Source: Sphingorhabdus sp. EL138 (GTDB lineage Bacteria; Pseudomonadota; Alphaproteobacteria; Sphingomonadales; Sphingomonadaceae). From it: a DNA stretch of 64,000 bases. The stretch lies in contig NZ_OGVD01000002.1 in the NCBI RefSeq assembly GCF_900258045.1, positions 186,001 through 250,000 on the forward strand. Direction: 5' to 3'. Every line of letters starts with the position of its first letter. Position 1 is the first letter of the stretch. Positions 35,640 through 44,686 of the stretch are shown here, in pieces. Made by a program: the position numbers and the translations under genes. Under the pieces are notes generated by a model that was not told the origin of the DNA, ran no database searches, and saw nothing but the letters and a program-made list of their open reading frames with translations.

Positions 35640-36635
35640 GTGATGGGCCATAATGTATCAAATATTATGCTGACCGTTGACACGGAGCTTTCTGCTGCCC
35701 TGCACCAGCAAGGATTTAGCGCTGCCGCCAATTTTGACGGCTCGATATTGGGGCGCTGTGGTGCGGGCGATTTCGGAATTGTGCATCAAATGGGCAGGCT
35801 TGACGATTATGGCCATAAAGCTGTGTTCTTCATCGACCCCATGCCTGCGCTGGTTTACGGTGAACAGATCGTCGCGGATATGGTTGGCCCGGTTGTGGAG
35901 CGTGGGCATGAAGTGCAGCTGCATATGCACACGGAATGGCTGGAATGGGCAAAGGATTCGCCGGTGGAAGATCGCTGGGGACGTAACCTAGCGGATTTCG
36001 ACTTTGAGGATCAGGTACGATTGTTGAAATTTGCAACGGGTGTTCTAACAAAAGCTGGCGCGCCGACGCCCACTGCTTTTCGGGCCGGAAATTTCGGGGC
36101 AAATGACGACAGCTTGCGTGCTTTGCGTACTGCTGGACTGACCTGGGATTCAAGTTTTACGCCTTGCTCCTCCCTACGGCATTGCAAGATCAACGTGCCA
36201 AAAAACCAGATTGCACCTGTTTTGAAAAGCGGCGTGGTGGAATTGCCCGTGGCCGGAATATTGGACGGGCCAAATGCGATCAGGCCGGCCCAGATTTGCG
36301 CACTCTCGACGGCGGAAATGAAGGCGGCGATGGTTCATGCCTACATGGAACATCATCCCGTTTTTGTAACTGTAACACATAGTTTTGAATTGCTGTCCCG
36401 CGACCGGTCACGCCCCAACGGTTCGGTGGCGAAGAGGTTCGATCAAATCGCCGCCTTTATCGCCGCGCATGACGGTTTGCAGACATCCGGTTTTAACCAG
36501 TTGTCGGTCAGCAAGCTGCTTGAGCATGAGCAAAATTTTACCCGGCTTGGCCCCAAGCGATTGCGTGGTGCGATGCGAATGGCAGAGCAGCTATGGGCAA
36601 CCTGGCGATATGAGCGCAGCGTGATGCCAGTCTGA
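35640..36635 (+). CDS. Polysaccharide-deacetylase-like (NodB-fold) protein
   Basis: 331 residues from GTG 35640 (GAGGG nine bases upstream), or ATG 35643 next to it. The fold marks of family 4 carbohydrate esterases are present in divergent form: NIMLTVDTE near the N-terminus (metal/catalytic Asp), HKAVFFIDPMPA as the second strand, RGHEVQLHMHTEW with the two His of the metal site, AFRAGNFGAND (the Arg motif), and FVTVTHSFELLS near the end. There is no signal peptide, so it is probably cytoplasmic, as for polysaccharide-synthesis-associated members. The substrate is unknown. It converges on the TonB receptor gene with a terminator between. Confidence 0.7.
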   Translation: MMGHNVSNIMLTVDTELSAALHQQGFSAAANFDGSILGRCGAGDFGIVHQMGRLDDYGHKAVFFIDPMPALVYGEQIVADMVGPVVERGHEVQLHMHTEWLEWAKDSPVEDRWGRNLADFDFEDQVRLLKFATGVLTKAGAPTPTAFRAGNFGANDDSLRALRTAGLTWDSSFTPCSSLRHCKINVPKNQIAPVLKSGVVELPVAGILDGPNAIRPAQICALSTAEMKAAMVHAYMEHHPVFVTVTHSFELLSRDRSRPNGSVAKRFDQIAAFIAAHDGLQTSGFNQLSVSKLLEHEQNFTRLGPKRLRGAMRMAEQLWATWRYERSVMPV

Positions 36636-36659
36636 TGGAGGTGGTAGTCGCACGCAAAT

Positions 36660-36690
36660 AAAAAACGGCGACGCTTTGCAGCGCCGCCGT
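36660..36690 (-). terminator. Intrinsic terminator of the TonB receptor gene
   Basis: Stem ACGGCG-a-CGCT (36665-36675) pairs with AGCG-c-CGCCGT (36680-36690): ten pairs and one mismatch around a TTGC loop. On the minus strand it is followed by six T, the right orientation for the receptor gene ending at 36729. On the plus strand no T-run follows. Confidence 0.75.
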
Positions 36691-36728
36691 CATTTGGATT
36701 CACTAGGTCCGACTATTGAAGTCAGAGA

Positions 36729-39700
36729 CTAGAATTCGTAGCGAACGCCGACTTTGATAGCCCAGCGTGATGGCAGGACATCGATTTCGTTGTCACTGCC
36801 GACATTGAAGCCTGAGATCAGGTATTGGCCGGTTGTGCTGTCAACGCTACCATCAACCAAATCAAGGCGGCCATCAGATGTCTGATTGCGGCGTGCGTTA
36901 CCATTCGAGTCAATAAAGTTCAGGAAATTGTCAAAAACGCCGTAGATTTCGATGCGATCGTCAACACCAAACAAAGTGCCTGGTCCCGGAATCTGCTGGG
37001 ACAGGCGAATGTCGAGATCATAATACCAATCATTGTTACACGTATTACGCGGAATGGTTTGACCGCGATATTTGCTGATACATTTGTTTGCTGAAATGAA
37101 ATCCTCGAGACCACTCGCTGCATCAGCTGCAGTTTGCAAAACTGCACCGGTATCGCGGTTAACCAAGTCAACAAATCTCACATTTGGGTCATTCAAACCT
37201 GTCGGGATGTATAGCAATCCGGCATCACGGCTTGACGAGATTTCGTCAAAACCTGGATTGCCGTCAAATGTAACGCTGTAGGGCAGGCCGGACTGGGCCG
37301 AGAAGAAAAAGCCCAAACCAGTTTTGTAATCATCGAAAAGAGTCTCTTCGAAATTTGCCGCAAAGGTAATGTTGTGACGGATTTCAAAGTTCGATGTTGA
37401 TACACTTGGATTCTGACGATCAAATGCCGCTGTACGGGTGAAGTTTGACGTTGCGGTTGAACTGGATGAGTCCCGGCGATTATTTGAATCTGTCCAAGCA
37501 TAACCGAGAGATACAAAAACATTGCCACCATCAGTGAAAAGTCCGCGGTCGAAATTTTTCGACAAAATTGCGGATACTGTGTGGCTGTTATAGGAACCAG
37601 CATTGGTGAGCTGAATTTCGTCTTCGCGCCGTGTGTTGAAACAAGCATCGGTTACATTGACAAAGCCACCGGTTGTTCCGCTACCCTGGAAGGTCGCATC
37701 ACAGCCGACATTTAGTGCGTCAATCGATGAATAAAGCGGACGACCATCTATGGTGAAGCCGTTCAAGCCTTTGTTTGGATCAATTGCATAGGTGAGATCT
37801 ACAAAATTGAAGGGATTCCGGTTGCGGCTAAAGATATAGTCAACATTCAGTCCCCAGTTACTAAAGAAACCGCCGTCATTCGTACCAAAGCGTGTTGCAA
37901 CGCCCAAATTGGCACGCAAGACAGTTGGAATTTTCAAGTTTGGATCTGTCGATTGAACAGAAGCCCTGCCTGCTTGCGCAGCGTTGACGGCAGCATCAAC
38001 CGCGCACTGCGGTATACCTGTAAAAGCCCCCCCACCGGGTGTAACGTCGACCTGTCCACCTGCAGTCAAGCCAGCACACTCTGCACTGGATAAAGTACCA
38101 ATTGCTGAAGCAAAACCGTCATTTGAAAAAGCGTTAGAGAACCAGACGGTTGGATCACCGCCCGAGAAGATGCCAACGCCGCCCTTGACTTGCGTATTGC
38201 TAAAGAAGCCGTCGTTGAACATATTGTAGGTGAAGCCCAAGCGAGGCAAGATTACCGGATCAAGAGAACCAAAAGACACTGCATTTGTGAAGCCATAGCG
38301 CTGTTGGAAAAGAGGATTAGCGCGCGGTGCATCACCACTATACCAATCCAATCGGACGCCGCCAAGAAGGTTCAACTGGTCCGTGGCTTGCCATTCATCC
38401 TGCGCATAGATGGAAAAGATAGAACGCTTGAAGGAAGCAGAGGCATCATTGATATCACCCGTGCTCGACGCTGAAATCAAGAAACCGTCGGTATCTCCGT
38501 TAATCAAGTCGTCTGTGCCGAAGAAGGTGTTGAATGATCTGCCATCATTGAGCAAACCAGCCCGCAAAGCATCGACATTTGCAAAATTGAACATGCCCGT
38601 CGCATTAATGGCGAACAGGTTGAACACATCGGCGCGATTACCCTCTATGCCCAATGTGAATGTGTGATCTCCAGACTCAAGCCGTCCTTTGACCTTAAAC
38701 TGATCAACAGTTTGTTGAAGATCATTAGCTGACCGGAACTGACCCGGCCCGGCTTCGAAAAAGCCTGTCTCGCAACCGGCTGCGTCAGTATCACAGCCAA
38801 ATGGTGTTGTTACGCCGACCCGGATAATCGGAATTGGGTTACCATTTTGTGCTTCACCGCCATTAATCGGGTCTTGAATATCAGTGATTTCAGAGCGGGA
38901 TAGACGAATCTCTGTCGAGAAATTGTCGGTCCATTGTGAGAAAAGCCGACCAGAGAAATAGTCTGACTTGGTGCCTTCGACACGAAAGCTCTGTAGGCCG
39001 GTTGCTACGCCGCTGCCCAACGAATCTTCAAACTGTTTGGCTTCATTGAGATGCTGGTATGAGAGTTCCAAACGATGGTCGTCATTGATGAACCAGTCTA
39101 GGCGGCCAAAATAACGCTCATTGCGTTCCGGGTTCGTACGAACCAGTGGACCTACTGCTATGCCGTAGGTATTTTCGATAATGCCGGCGATTTCATTAAA
39201 CGTGTCTACATCGATGAATTCCTGAACATTTGGATAGCCTGCGCCAATCGGACCATCTGTTACCGGAACACCAGAGAACTCAGCTTGCTCATAGCCAACG
39301 TGGAAAAACAGCTTATCTTCGACAATCGGGCCGGACAGTGTAGCGCCCCAACGCTTGTTGTTAAAAGAAGATGGTGGGGCAGATATACCACCAGCAGTAT
39401 CACCGGTCAGCCCATCATCCTGATACTCAAAAAACGCCGTGCCATGAAAATCATTGGAGCCTGATTTGGTTACAACGTTGATGGCACAACCGGTAAACTG
39501 GCCATATTCTACGTCAAATGGGGCAAGTTCGACAGATGTTTCTTTGATGGAATCGAAAGGCAACGGGAGCGAATTACGTGAAGCAAAGGGTGTACCGTTC
39601 AAGCCGAAAGTGTCGGCTTGAACGATGCCATCGACCGTAAATGTGTTAGCGCGGTCATTTGCGCCCAAGCAGGTAACGCGGTCCACTGTGCCGCCTTGTT

Positions 39701-40214
39701 CGCGGCTCAAACTGACGCGCGGATCAATTCGGATTACGTCACGAATGTCGCGGTTAATTGTTGGGACGCTTTCCAATACGTCTTGGTTGAACGCTTGGCT
39801 TGGGCCGATCGCGAGTTGTGTAACGTTGGCGCGTTGCGCGGATACAATAATGATGTTTTCATCGGCGCTGCTGGTCAAAGTGAAGGTCAGTGAAGTTTCA
39901 CCCGACAAATTGATAAATGCGTTTTCTACGGTCTGACCTTCAAAGCCCGCAGCAGTAGTAGTTACAGAGTAGGGACCACCCGTTTGCAGGCTGCTGGCAC
40001 CGAAAGAGCCGTCTGAGCTGGTCGTCAATGTCCGTTTCGCGCCTGTGCGGGTGTCGGTAATAACAACCGTCGCACCGCTTATCGGGGAACCGGTTTCATC
40101 AAGAACCGTTCCATCAAAGCCGGATGTTGTTTGCTGCGCGGCGGCTGGTGTGGCTAGCAGGCCTGCTGTGGAAAGGCTGACAACGCTGGCTGCCAAAAGA
40201 TATTTCATTTTCAT
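36729..40214 (-). CDS. Oar-like TonB-dependent receptor with N-terminal carboxypeptidase-regulatory-like domain
   Basis: 1161 residues from ATG 40214 (GGGGAAATCG upstream), giving a normal signal peptide MKMKYLLAASVVSLS ending at AAAQQ. Residues about 30-115 are a CarboxypepD_reg-like Ig fold (GTVLDETGSPISGATVVITD, then GFEGQTVENAFINL). NIIIVSAQR is the likely TonB box. The plug follows with VNVVTKSGSNDFHGT-type residues, then a long barrel ending in GVRYEF with the C-terminal Phe needed for BAM. The size and the order (CnaB-like domain, plug, large barrel) resemble Oar of Myxococcus, which is involved in protein export, rather than siderophore receptors. It probably imports or exports a large substrate. 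Palindromes lie upstream; a terminator follows. Confidence 0.9.
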   Translation of the reverse strand: MKMKYLLAASVVSLSTAGLLATPAAAQQTTSGFDGTVLDETGSPISGATVVITDTRTGAKRTLTTSSDGSFGASSLQTGGPYSVTTTAAGFEGQTVENAFINLSGETSLTFTLTSSADENIIIVSAQRANVTQLAIGPSQAFNQDVLESVPTINRDIRDVIRIDPRVSLSREQGGTVDRVTCLGANDRANTFTVDGIVQADTFGLNGTPFASRNSLPLPFDSIKETSVELAPFDVEYGQFTGCAINVVTKSGSNDFHGTAFFEYQDDGLTGDTAGGISAPPSSFNNKRWGATLSGPIVEDKLFFHVGYEQAEFSGVPVTDGPIGAGYPNVQEFIDVDTFNEIAGIIENTYGIAVGPLVRTNPERNERYFGRLDWFINDDHRLELSYQHLNEAKQFEDSLGSGVATGLQSFRVEGTKSDYFSGRLFSQWTDNFSTEIRLSRSEITDIQDPINGGEAQNGNPIPIIRVGVTTPFGCDTDAAGCETGFFEAGPGQFRSANDLQQTVDQFKVKGRLESGDHTFTLGIEGNRADVFNLFAINATGMFNFANVDALRAGLLNDGRSFNTFFGTDDLINGDTDGFLISASSTGDINDASASFKRSIFSIYAQDEWQATDQLNLLGGVRLDWYSGDAPRANPLFQQRYGFTNAVSFGSLDPVILPRLGFTYNMFNDGFFSNTQVKGGVGIFSGGDPTVWFSNAFSNDGFASAIGTLSSAECAGLTAGGQVDVTPGGGAFTGIPQCAVDAAVNAAQAGRASVQSTDPNLKIPTVLRANLGVATRFGTNDGGFFSNWGLNVDYIFSRNRNPFNFVDLTYAIDPNKGLNGFTIDGRPLYSSIDALNVGCDATFQGSGTTGGFVNVTDACFNTRREDEIQLTNAGSYNSHTVSAILSKNFDRGLFTDGGNVFVSLGYAWTDSNNRRDSSSSTATSNFTRTAAFDRQNPSVSTSNFEIRHNITFAANFEETLFDDYKTGLGFFFSAQSGLPYSVTFDGNPGFDEISSSRDAGLLYIPTGLNDPNVRFVDLVNRDTGAVLQTAADAASGLEDFISANKCISKYRGQTIPRNTCNNDWYYDLDIRLSQQIPGPGTLFGVDDRIEIYGVFDNFLNFIDSNGNARRNQTSDGRLDLVDGSVDSTTGQYLISGFNVGSDNEIDVLPSRWAIKVGVRYEF

Positions 40215-40315
40215 GTTCGATTTCCCCGTACTGGTCTTCACAGTGATAAACATCTGTCGAAGACGCCGAAGGCAATCTTCTCGGATGTCGCTGGAAGCTC
40301 CCTAGAGGCCTAAAA

Positions 40316-40329
40316 TGACAGTTTTGTCA
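40316..40329. repeat. Palindrome upstream of the TonB receptor gene (TGACA-GTTT-TGTCA)
   Basis: TGACA (40316-40320) and TGTCA (40325-40329) are inverse complements around GTTT, about 100 bases upstream of the receptor start on the minus strand. It is within the likely promoter region, so it is an operator candidate. Confidence 0.35.
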
Positions 40330-40340
40330 CAACCGCAACC

Positions 40341-40368
40341 AATAAATTTTGCATTGCAGCAATTTATT
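40341..40368. repeat. A/T-rich 8-bp inverted repeat upstream of the TonB receptor gene
   Basis: AATAAATT (40341-40348) pairs with AATTTATT (40361-40368) over a 12-base spacer that itself contains TGCATTGCA. It lies between the end of the uridine-kinase-like gene and the receptor start. It may be a weak hairpin ending the upstream transcript or a regulator site for the receptor. Confidence 0.35.
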
Positions 40369-40442
40369 TTTATCCACAATTTATCAAGGGGTTGGAATCT
40401 TGCCGCACAGAGCAGGCAGGATCAGCTGCGCTTTGATTTATC

Positions 40443-41063
40443 TTATTGAATTATATCAGTTATTGATTTTACAATTGCCGAAAAATCACTGGTAACAGCC
40501 GTTTTCGACTGTTGCGAATTTATCACGATGTCTGCATGGGTCTGTGAAGGTTCGACAAATTTATCATGCATCGGATCGACTTGATTGGCGAATGCTTCGC
40601 GCACCGAGTCGGCGGTTCGGCCACGTTCCCGGACATCCCGCTCAAGCCGCCGTTTAAATCGAACGGCGCTGTCGCAGCGCACGAATACCGACAGATCAAA
40701 TAATTGCCGCAATGGTGCGTGGTGCAATATCAATATGCCGTCGACCAATATGATCGGGCGTGGTTCGGTCAGCTGTGTTTCCAGTTTAGGCATGTGGGTT
40801 GGAAAATCGTAAAGCGGGCGTTGGATGGATGCTCCCTGTTTGAGCAGGCTCAATTGCGCGCACATCTTGTCAAAATCCACGGCATCGGGATGATCGAAAT
40901 TCGGACCGCCTTTCCCTTCCGGTGCATCGCCATAACCGAAGAAATAGTCGTCTTGCGGCAGGATCACACATTGCTCTGGTCCCAATGCTTCATAGATATG
41001 TGCGGCGAGAGTTGATTTACCCGAACAACTGCCCCCGCTAATCCCGACAACCTTCGGGGTCAT
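40443..41063 (-). CDS. Uridine-kinase-like P-loop kinase
   Basis: 206 residues. Walker A GGSCSGKST is at about 10-18. ILPQDDYFFGYGD carries the catalytic Asp of the uridine kinase/phosphoribulokinase group, FDHPDAVDFDKM is the family's substrate loop, and ILVDGILILHH is the Walker-B-like strand. RRLERDVRERGR is the typical lid. It probably phosphorylates uridine/cytidine or a related nucleoside (NRK-type enzymes look similar). It shares four bases with the oxygenase gene, and a CNT nucleoside transporter lies just upstream, which supports nucleoside salvage. Confidence 0.85.
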   Translation of the reverse strand: MTPKVVGISGGSCSGKSTLAAHIYEALGPEQCVILPQDDYFFGYGDAPEGKGGPNFDHPDAVDFDKMCAQLSLLKQGASIQRPLYDFPTHMPKLETQLTEPRPIILVDGILILHHAPLRQLFDLSVFVRCDSAVRFKRRLERDVRERGRTADSVREAFANQVDPMHDKFVEPSQTHADIVINSQQSKTAVTSDFSAIVKSITDIIQ

Positions 41064-42004
41064 GCCAATCCAATTTCGCGCAGGCGTTCCATCAGATAGT
41101 CATGCGCCGTAATTGGCTCCCGATAGAGATCAGAGTGCTCCTCATCCACGCATTGTGGCAAGGTTTCTATCAGATAGTCCGGTCGGAAATGCAGGAAGAA
41201 GGGCATGGAATAGCGTGAATGCCCACGCCTTTCCGGTGCAGGATTGACAACCCGGTGCGTCGTCGAGGGCAACCGGTTGTTGGTAAGCCTTTGCAGCATA
41301 TCACCAATATTAACCGCAAGCTCGCCCGGCTTTGGGGTTACCGGGCGCCAGTTGCCTTGTTTGTCGAGTAGCTCAAGCCCTGCTTCTTCTGCGCCGATGA
41401 GCAAGGTGATCGTATTGATATCCTCATGCGCAGCGGCCCGTACTGCCGGGGAGTCTGCTGGTACAGGCGGATAATGAATCAGACGCAAGATACTGTTACC
41501 GTCGCGCACAGTGTCGTCGAAAAAATCAGGATCCAAATTGAGAAAGCGCGCAATCCCCTCCAATATCCGTTGCCCCGCCCGGTCAAAGGCGGCGAAGAGA
41601 TCCAGATAGCAATCGCGAAAGCCATCCACTTCGTCAGGCCAGATATTTGCACTCATGAACGGTTCAAATTCGTGACCTTCCGGCAGTTGCCGGCCAATAT
41701 GCCAGAACTCCTTAAGATCATGGATGTCCGAATCCTTTGCAGCCTCGGTTCCGAAAGGTGTGTAGCCGCGTGCGCCGCCACCGCCTTCTACATAATATTT
41801 CCGCTTCACATCATCCGGTAGCGCAAAAAAAGCGCGGGACATTTGTTCGGCCTTTGCGATCAAGTCATCCGGGATGCCGTGATCAGCAATAACCGCAAAA
41901 CCCCAATCGGAAAAGGAATTGCCGATGCGCGCGGCAAAGGCATCCTTGTCCTGATCAGCCAAGGTGAGTGAAATAGATGATAAGGGATCATGGTTCTGCG
42001 ACAT
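41060..42004 (-). CDS. Isopenicillin-N-synthase-family 2-oxoglutarate/Fe(II) oxygenase
   Basis: 314 residues. Iron ligands are visible: H193 and D195 in AAHEDINTITLL and H250 in STTHRVVNP. The 2-oxoglutarate site is R264-x-S266 in HSRYSMPFF. The N-terminal DIOX_N domain has FSDWGFAVIADHGIP. The substrate is unknown; such enzymes hydroxylate or desaturate many small molecules. It lies between a nucleoside transporter and a nucleoside-kinase-like gene in the same direction, so a modified-nucleoside substrate is possible but unproven. Confidence 0.88.
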   Translation of the reverse strand: MSQNHDPLSSISLTLADQDKDAFAARIGNSFSDWGFAVIADHGIPDDLIAKAEQMSRAFFALPDDVKRKYYVEGGGGARGYTPFGTEAAKDSDIHDLKEFWHIGRQLPEGHEFEPFMSANIWPDEVDGFRDCYLDLFAAFDRAGQRILEGIARFLNLDPDFFDDTVRDGNSILRLIHYPPVPADSPAVRAAAHEDINTITLLIGAEEAGLELLDKQGNWRPVTPKPGELAVNIGDMLQRLTNNRLPSTTHRVVNPAPERRGHSRYSMPFFLHFRPDYLIETLPQCVDEEHSDLYREPITAHDYLMERLREIGLA

Positions 42005-42048
42005 AACGCTATGATGCTCCGCGAAATGGGTTTGTCAATCGCTCGAGC

Positions 42049-43284
42049 TTAGCCGAGCGACAATAATAAGCCGGCCAACGCTGCACTCATCAGGTTAGCC
42101 AGCGATCCCGCAGCCAGTGCTCTCAGGCCAAGACGTGCGATTACCGGGCGTTGATTGGGGGCCAATCCACCAGTGACCGCCAGCTGGATGGCGATCGACA
42201 GGAAGTTGGCAAAGCCGCACAGGGCGAATGTCACGATTGCTACTGTCGTCGGGGACAGGGTATCAGCCATGCCGCCGAGATCGCTGAATGCAACAAACTC
42301 GTTCAGGACAACCTTGGTCCCGAAAAGTCCGCCGGCTGCAAAAGCCTCTTCCCATGGCACGCCGAGTAGAAACATGATTGGACCGAATACGTAGCCAATG
42401 ATTTGCTGGAAGCTCAGGCCCGGCTGGCCAAACCAGCCGCCAATGCCTCCTAATATGCCATTGGCCAAAGCGACCAGAGCGACAAAAGCCAGGACCATGG
42501 CGCCCACTGCAACGGCAATTTTTACACCGGTTTGTGCACCCATGGACGCGGCCATGATAATATTCGCGGGCTTTTCTTCTTCATAGTCAACGGCGACGAC
42601 CAGTTCTTCCGGTGCCTCGGCATCGGGATTATCCGGCATGATGATTTTCGCCATCATAATACCGCCTGGTGCTGACATGAAAGCGGCGGCGAGCAGATAG
42701 TCAATGCGGATGCCCATGGACGCATAGGCAGCCAATATCGTTCCCGCCACACCGGCCATCCCGACGCTCATGACGGTAAAAAGCTGAGATTCCGTGAGCT
42801 TCGCCAGATACGGCCTGATAACAAGCGGGGATTCGGACTGGCCAACGAAGATATTCGCTGCGGCGCAGAGAGATTCGACTTTCGATATGCCGGTAACTTT
42901 CTGGATCCCGCCGCCGACCCATTTGATGATAAACTGCATCACGCCAAGATAATAGAGAATGGATATCAATGCAGAGAAGAAGATGATCACCGGCAGCGCG
43001 GCTATGGCAAAGCTGTTGCCGCCCATTTCTGGTGTCGCGAGCGGGCCAAATATGAAATTTGTACCATCCGCTGCATAGCTGAGCAGGTTGGATACACCCG
43101 TAGACATCGCCTCGATAACGTTTTTACCGGCAGGTACATAAAGCACGAGGACAGCGATGCCGGCCTGCAATGCGAATGCCGCGGCGACAACACGAAGGCG
43201 GATATTGCGCCGTCCAGTTGAAAGAGCGACGGCGAGCGAGATGATCACAGCCATGCCAGCCATGCTTGTCAAAATAGCGGTCAT
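42049..43284 (-). CDS. CNT-family concentrative nucleoside transporter
   Basis: 411 residues, multi-spanning. The CNT signature is clear: ANIFVGQSESPLVIRPYL (the GQ(S/T)E(A/S)P motif on the substrate site), ESQLFTVMSVGMAGVAG, SAPGGIMMAKIIMP, and near the C-terminus LGTKVVLNEFVAFSDL and ALCGFANFLSIAIQLAVTGG. It imports nucleosides with Na+ or H+ at the inner membrane. It is followed by the oxygenase and kinase genes after a 44-base gap, and preceded by the LOG-family gene on the same strand. Confidence 0.94.
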   Translation of the reverse strand: MTAILTSMAGMAVIISLAVALSTGRRNIRLRVVAAAFALQAGIAVLVLYVPAGKNVIEAMSTGVSNLLSYAADGTNFIFGPLATPEMGGNSFAIAALPVIIFFSALISILYYLGVMQFIIKWVGGGIQKVTGISKVESLCAAANIFVGQSESPLVIRPYLAKLTESQLFTVMSVGMAGVAGTILAAYASMGIRIDYLLAAAFMSAPGGIMMAKIIMPDNPDAEAPEELVVAVDYEEEKPANIIMAASMGAQTGVKIAVAVGAMVLAFVALVALANGILGGIGGWFGQPGLSFQQIIGYVFGPIMFLLGVPWEEAFAAGGLFGTKVVLNEFVAFSDLGGMADTLSPTTVAIVTFALCGFANFLSIAIQLAVTGGLAPNQRPVIARLGLRALAAGSLANLMSAALAGLLLSLG

Positions 43285-43307
43285 TTAGCGATCCATTCCC
43301 ATCAGTC

Positions 43308-43877
43308 TTACCACGTTACTTCCCCCTGCGACCCGGTGTACGCCGATGTCAATTGATCCAATATGTCACCAATATCGTCACTTAAGATAAGTTGTTCGCG
43401 GCGAGCGGATGACATGAAGCCGTGCCCCGCGACGTTGTCCAGAAATGCAGTGAGCGAATCCCAATAGCCGTTGACGTTCAATAGCCCAATGGGTTTGCCG
43501 TGATAGCCAAGTGCTTTCCACGTCCATGCTTCAAATAGCTCGTCCAGTGTGCCTATGCCGCCCGGTATGGCCACAAATCCATCGGTGAGCTCAGTCATTT
43601 TCGCTTTGCGTTCATGCATGGATGTAACGACATGAAGCTCGGTAAGGCCGGTATGTGCAACCTCATGGTCTTTCAGCATTTCGGGTATGACACCATAAAC
43701 CTTGCCTCCGCCCGCCAGGACAGAATCGGCGATGATCCCCATCAAGCCCAGGCGTCCGCCGCCAAAGACCAGGTCGATTCCACGCTCGGCCATCACTTGA
43801 CCCAATTTTTTTGCTGTCTGGGCGAAAGCAGGGTCACCCCCGGCGCTTGCACCGCAATAAACCGCCAATCTTTGCAC
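43308..43877 (-). CDS. LOG-family nucleotide 5'-monophosphate phosphoribohydrolase
   Basis: 189 residues from GTG 43877, chosen because AGGGGA precedes it and MQRLAVYCGASAG then aligns with the family start; a TTG eight codons earlier has no site. The LOG motifs are complete: VFGGGRLGLMG (phosphate), HERKAKM and PGGIGTLDELFEAWTWKALG. The enzyme cleaves N-glycosidic bonds of nucleotide monophosphates (cytokinin ribotides in plants, AMP-like substrates in bacteria). It sits next to the nucleoside transporter, which is consistent with nucleoside metabolism. Confidence 0.92.
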   Translation of the reverse strand: MQRLAVYCGASAGGDPAFAQTAKKLGQVMAERGIDLVFGGGRLGLMGIIADSVLAGGGKVYGVIPEMLKDHEVAHTGLTELHVVTSMHERKAKMTELTDGFVAIPGGIGTLDELFEAWTWKALGYHGKPIGLLNVNGYWDSLTAFLDNVAGHGFMSSARREQLILSDDIGDILDQLTSAYTGSQGEVTW

Positions 43878-44044
43878 AAATTCCCCTTTTGGACCGACCA
43901 ATATCCCCGCAAATGCCTCTGACTATACCATCACACAAGCACTTCCGATTCCTCCCTAGAGGAAATTGGCCGAGAGTCACGATTCCTTTTTCTGGTCGAC
44001 TTTTGGTGCTTTTTTTTCGATCCGGACCGCGCTAGGCAATAAAG

Positions 44045-44686
44045 ATGACAGCGATTTCAGAAACAAAGCACATCCCTCGGGGTCTTTTCGTCATTTGCGT
44101 TTTATACGGCGGCATGGCGAGTTTGGCGGGGATTTTGGGTAACAAGCTGGTGGCGCTTGGACCATTGGCGGTGGAAGCAGGCATATTCGCATTCATTCTG
44201 CTGGTGGTATTGGCAGGAGCAGTGGCCGAAGTTTACGGTCGGGCCACGGGCAATCGAATAGTGGTTTTTGGATTCGTGCCCATCATTGTGTCGATGATAT
44301 TGATCCAGCTGGTTTTGGCCTTGCCCCCTGCATCATTCTGGGAAGAAGAAAAGCGCGTTGCCTTTGACATTATACTCAACCAGTCGACCAGGCTGATGTT
44401 CGCGGGGATCATTGCCTATGGGACATCCCAGTTGCTCAATGTTTTCATTATCACAAGGCTGAGAGGGGAAAGCGGCAAACTGCTGTGGCTCCGAAGTATG
44501 ATTGCAGGCGTCGTGAGTCAGGCCGTTGATACGGTTATTTTCATTACGGTCGCCTTTTACGGCGTTGCGCCATTGATGAAAATCATGCCGGGTCAGCTGT
44601 TGGCAAAAGTCATATTATCCGCCGTCTTCGTACCGCCGCTGGTCTATGGTATCGTGCGGATGGCCAGGCGACTTGACGCGGAGTGA
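44045..44686 (+). CDS. Queuosine-precursor transporter (YhhQ/VUT1 family)
   Basis: 213 residues, about six membrane helices. Family marks are LVALGPLAVEAGIFAFILLV, AVAEVYGRATGNRIVVFGF (the conserved core of YhhQ proteins), AYGTSQLLNVFIITRL and GVVSQAVDTVIFITVAFYG. YhhQ of E. coli imports preQ0/preQ1 for queuosine tRNA modification. No preQ1 riboswitch-like fold is evident upstream, and no queuosine synthesis gene is in the window. It is coupled to the following lipoprotein gene by a GTGA overlap. Confidence 0.9.
   Translation: MTAISETKHIPRGLFVICVLYGGMASLAGILGNKLVALGPLAVEAGIFAFILLVVLAGAVAEVYGRATGNRIVVFGFVPIIVSMILIQLVLALPPASFWEEEKRVAFDIILNQSTRLMFAGIIAYGTSQLLNVFIITRLRGESGKLLWLRSMIAGVVSQAVDTVIFITVAFYGVAPLMKIMPGQLLAKVILSAVFVPPLVYGIVRMARRLDAE

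Noticed and set aside
43902-44044. A possible preQ1 riboswitch before the queuosine-precursor transporter
   Set aside because: Only a TTCCTC-CCTA-GAGGAA hairpin (43949-43964) is present; it does not fit the preQ1-I or preQ1-II patterns.
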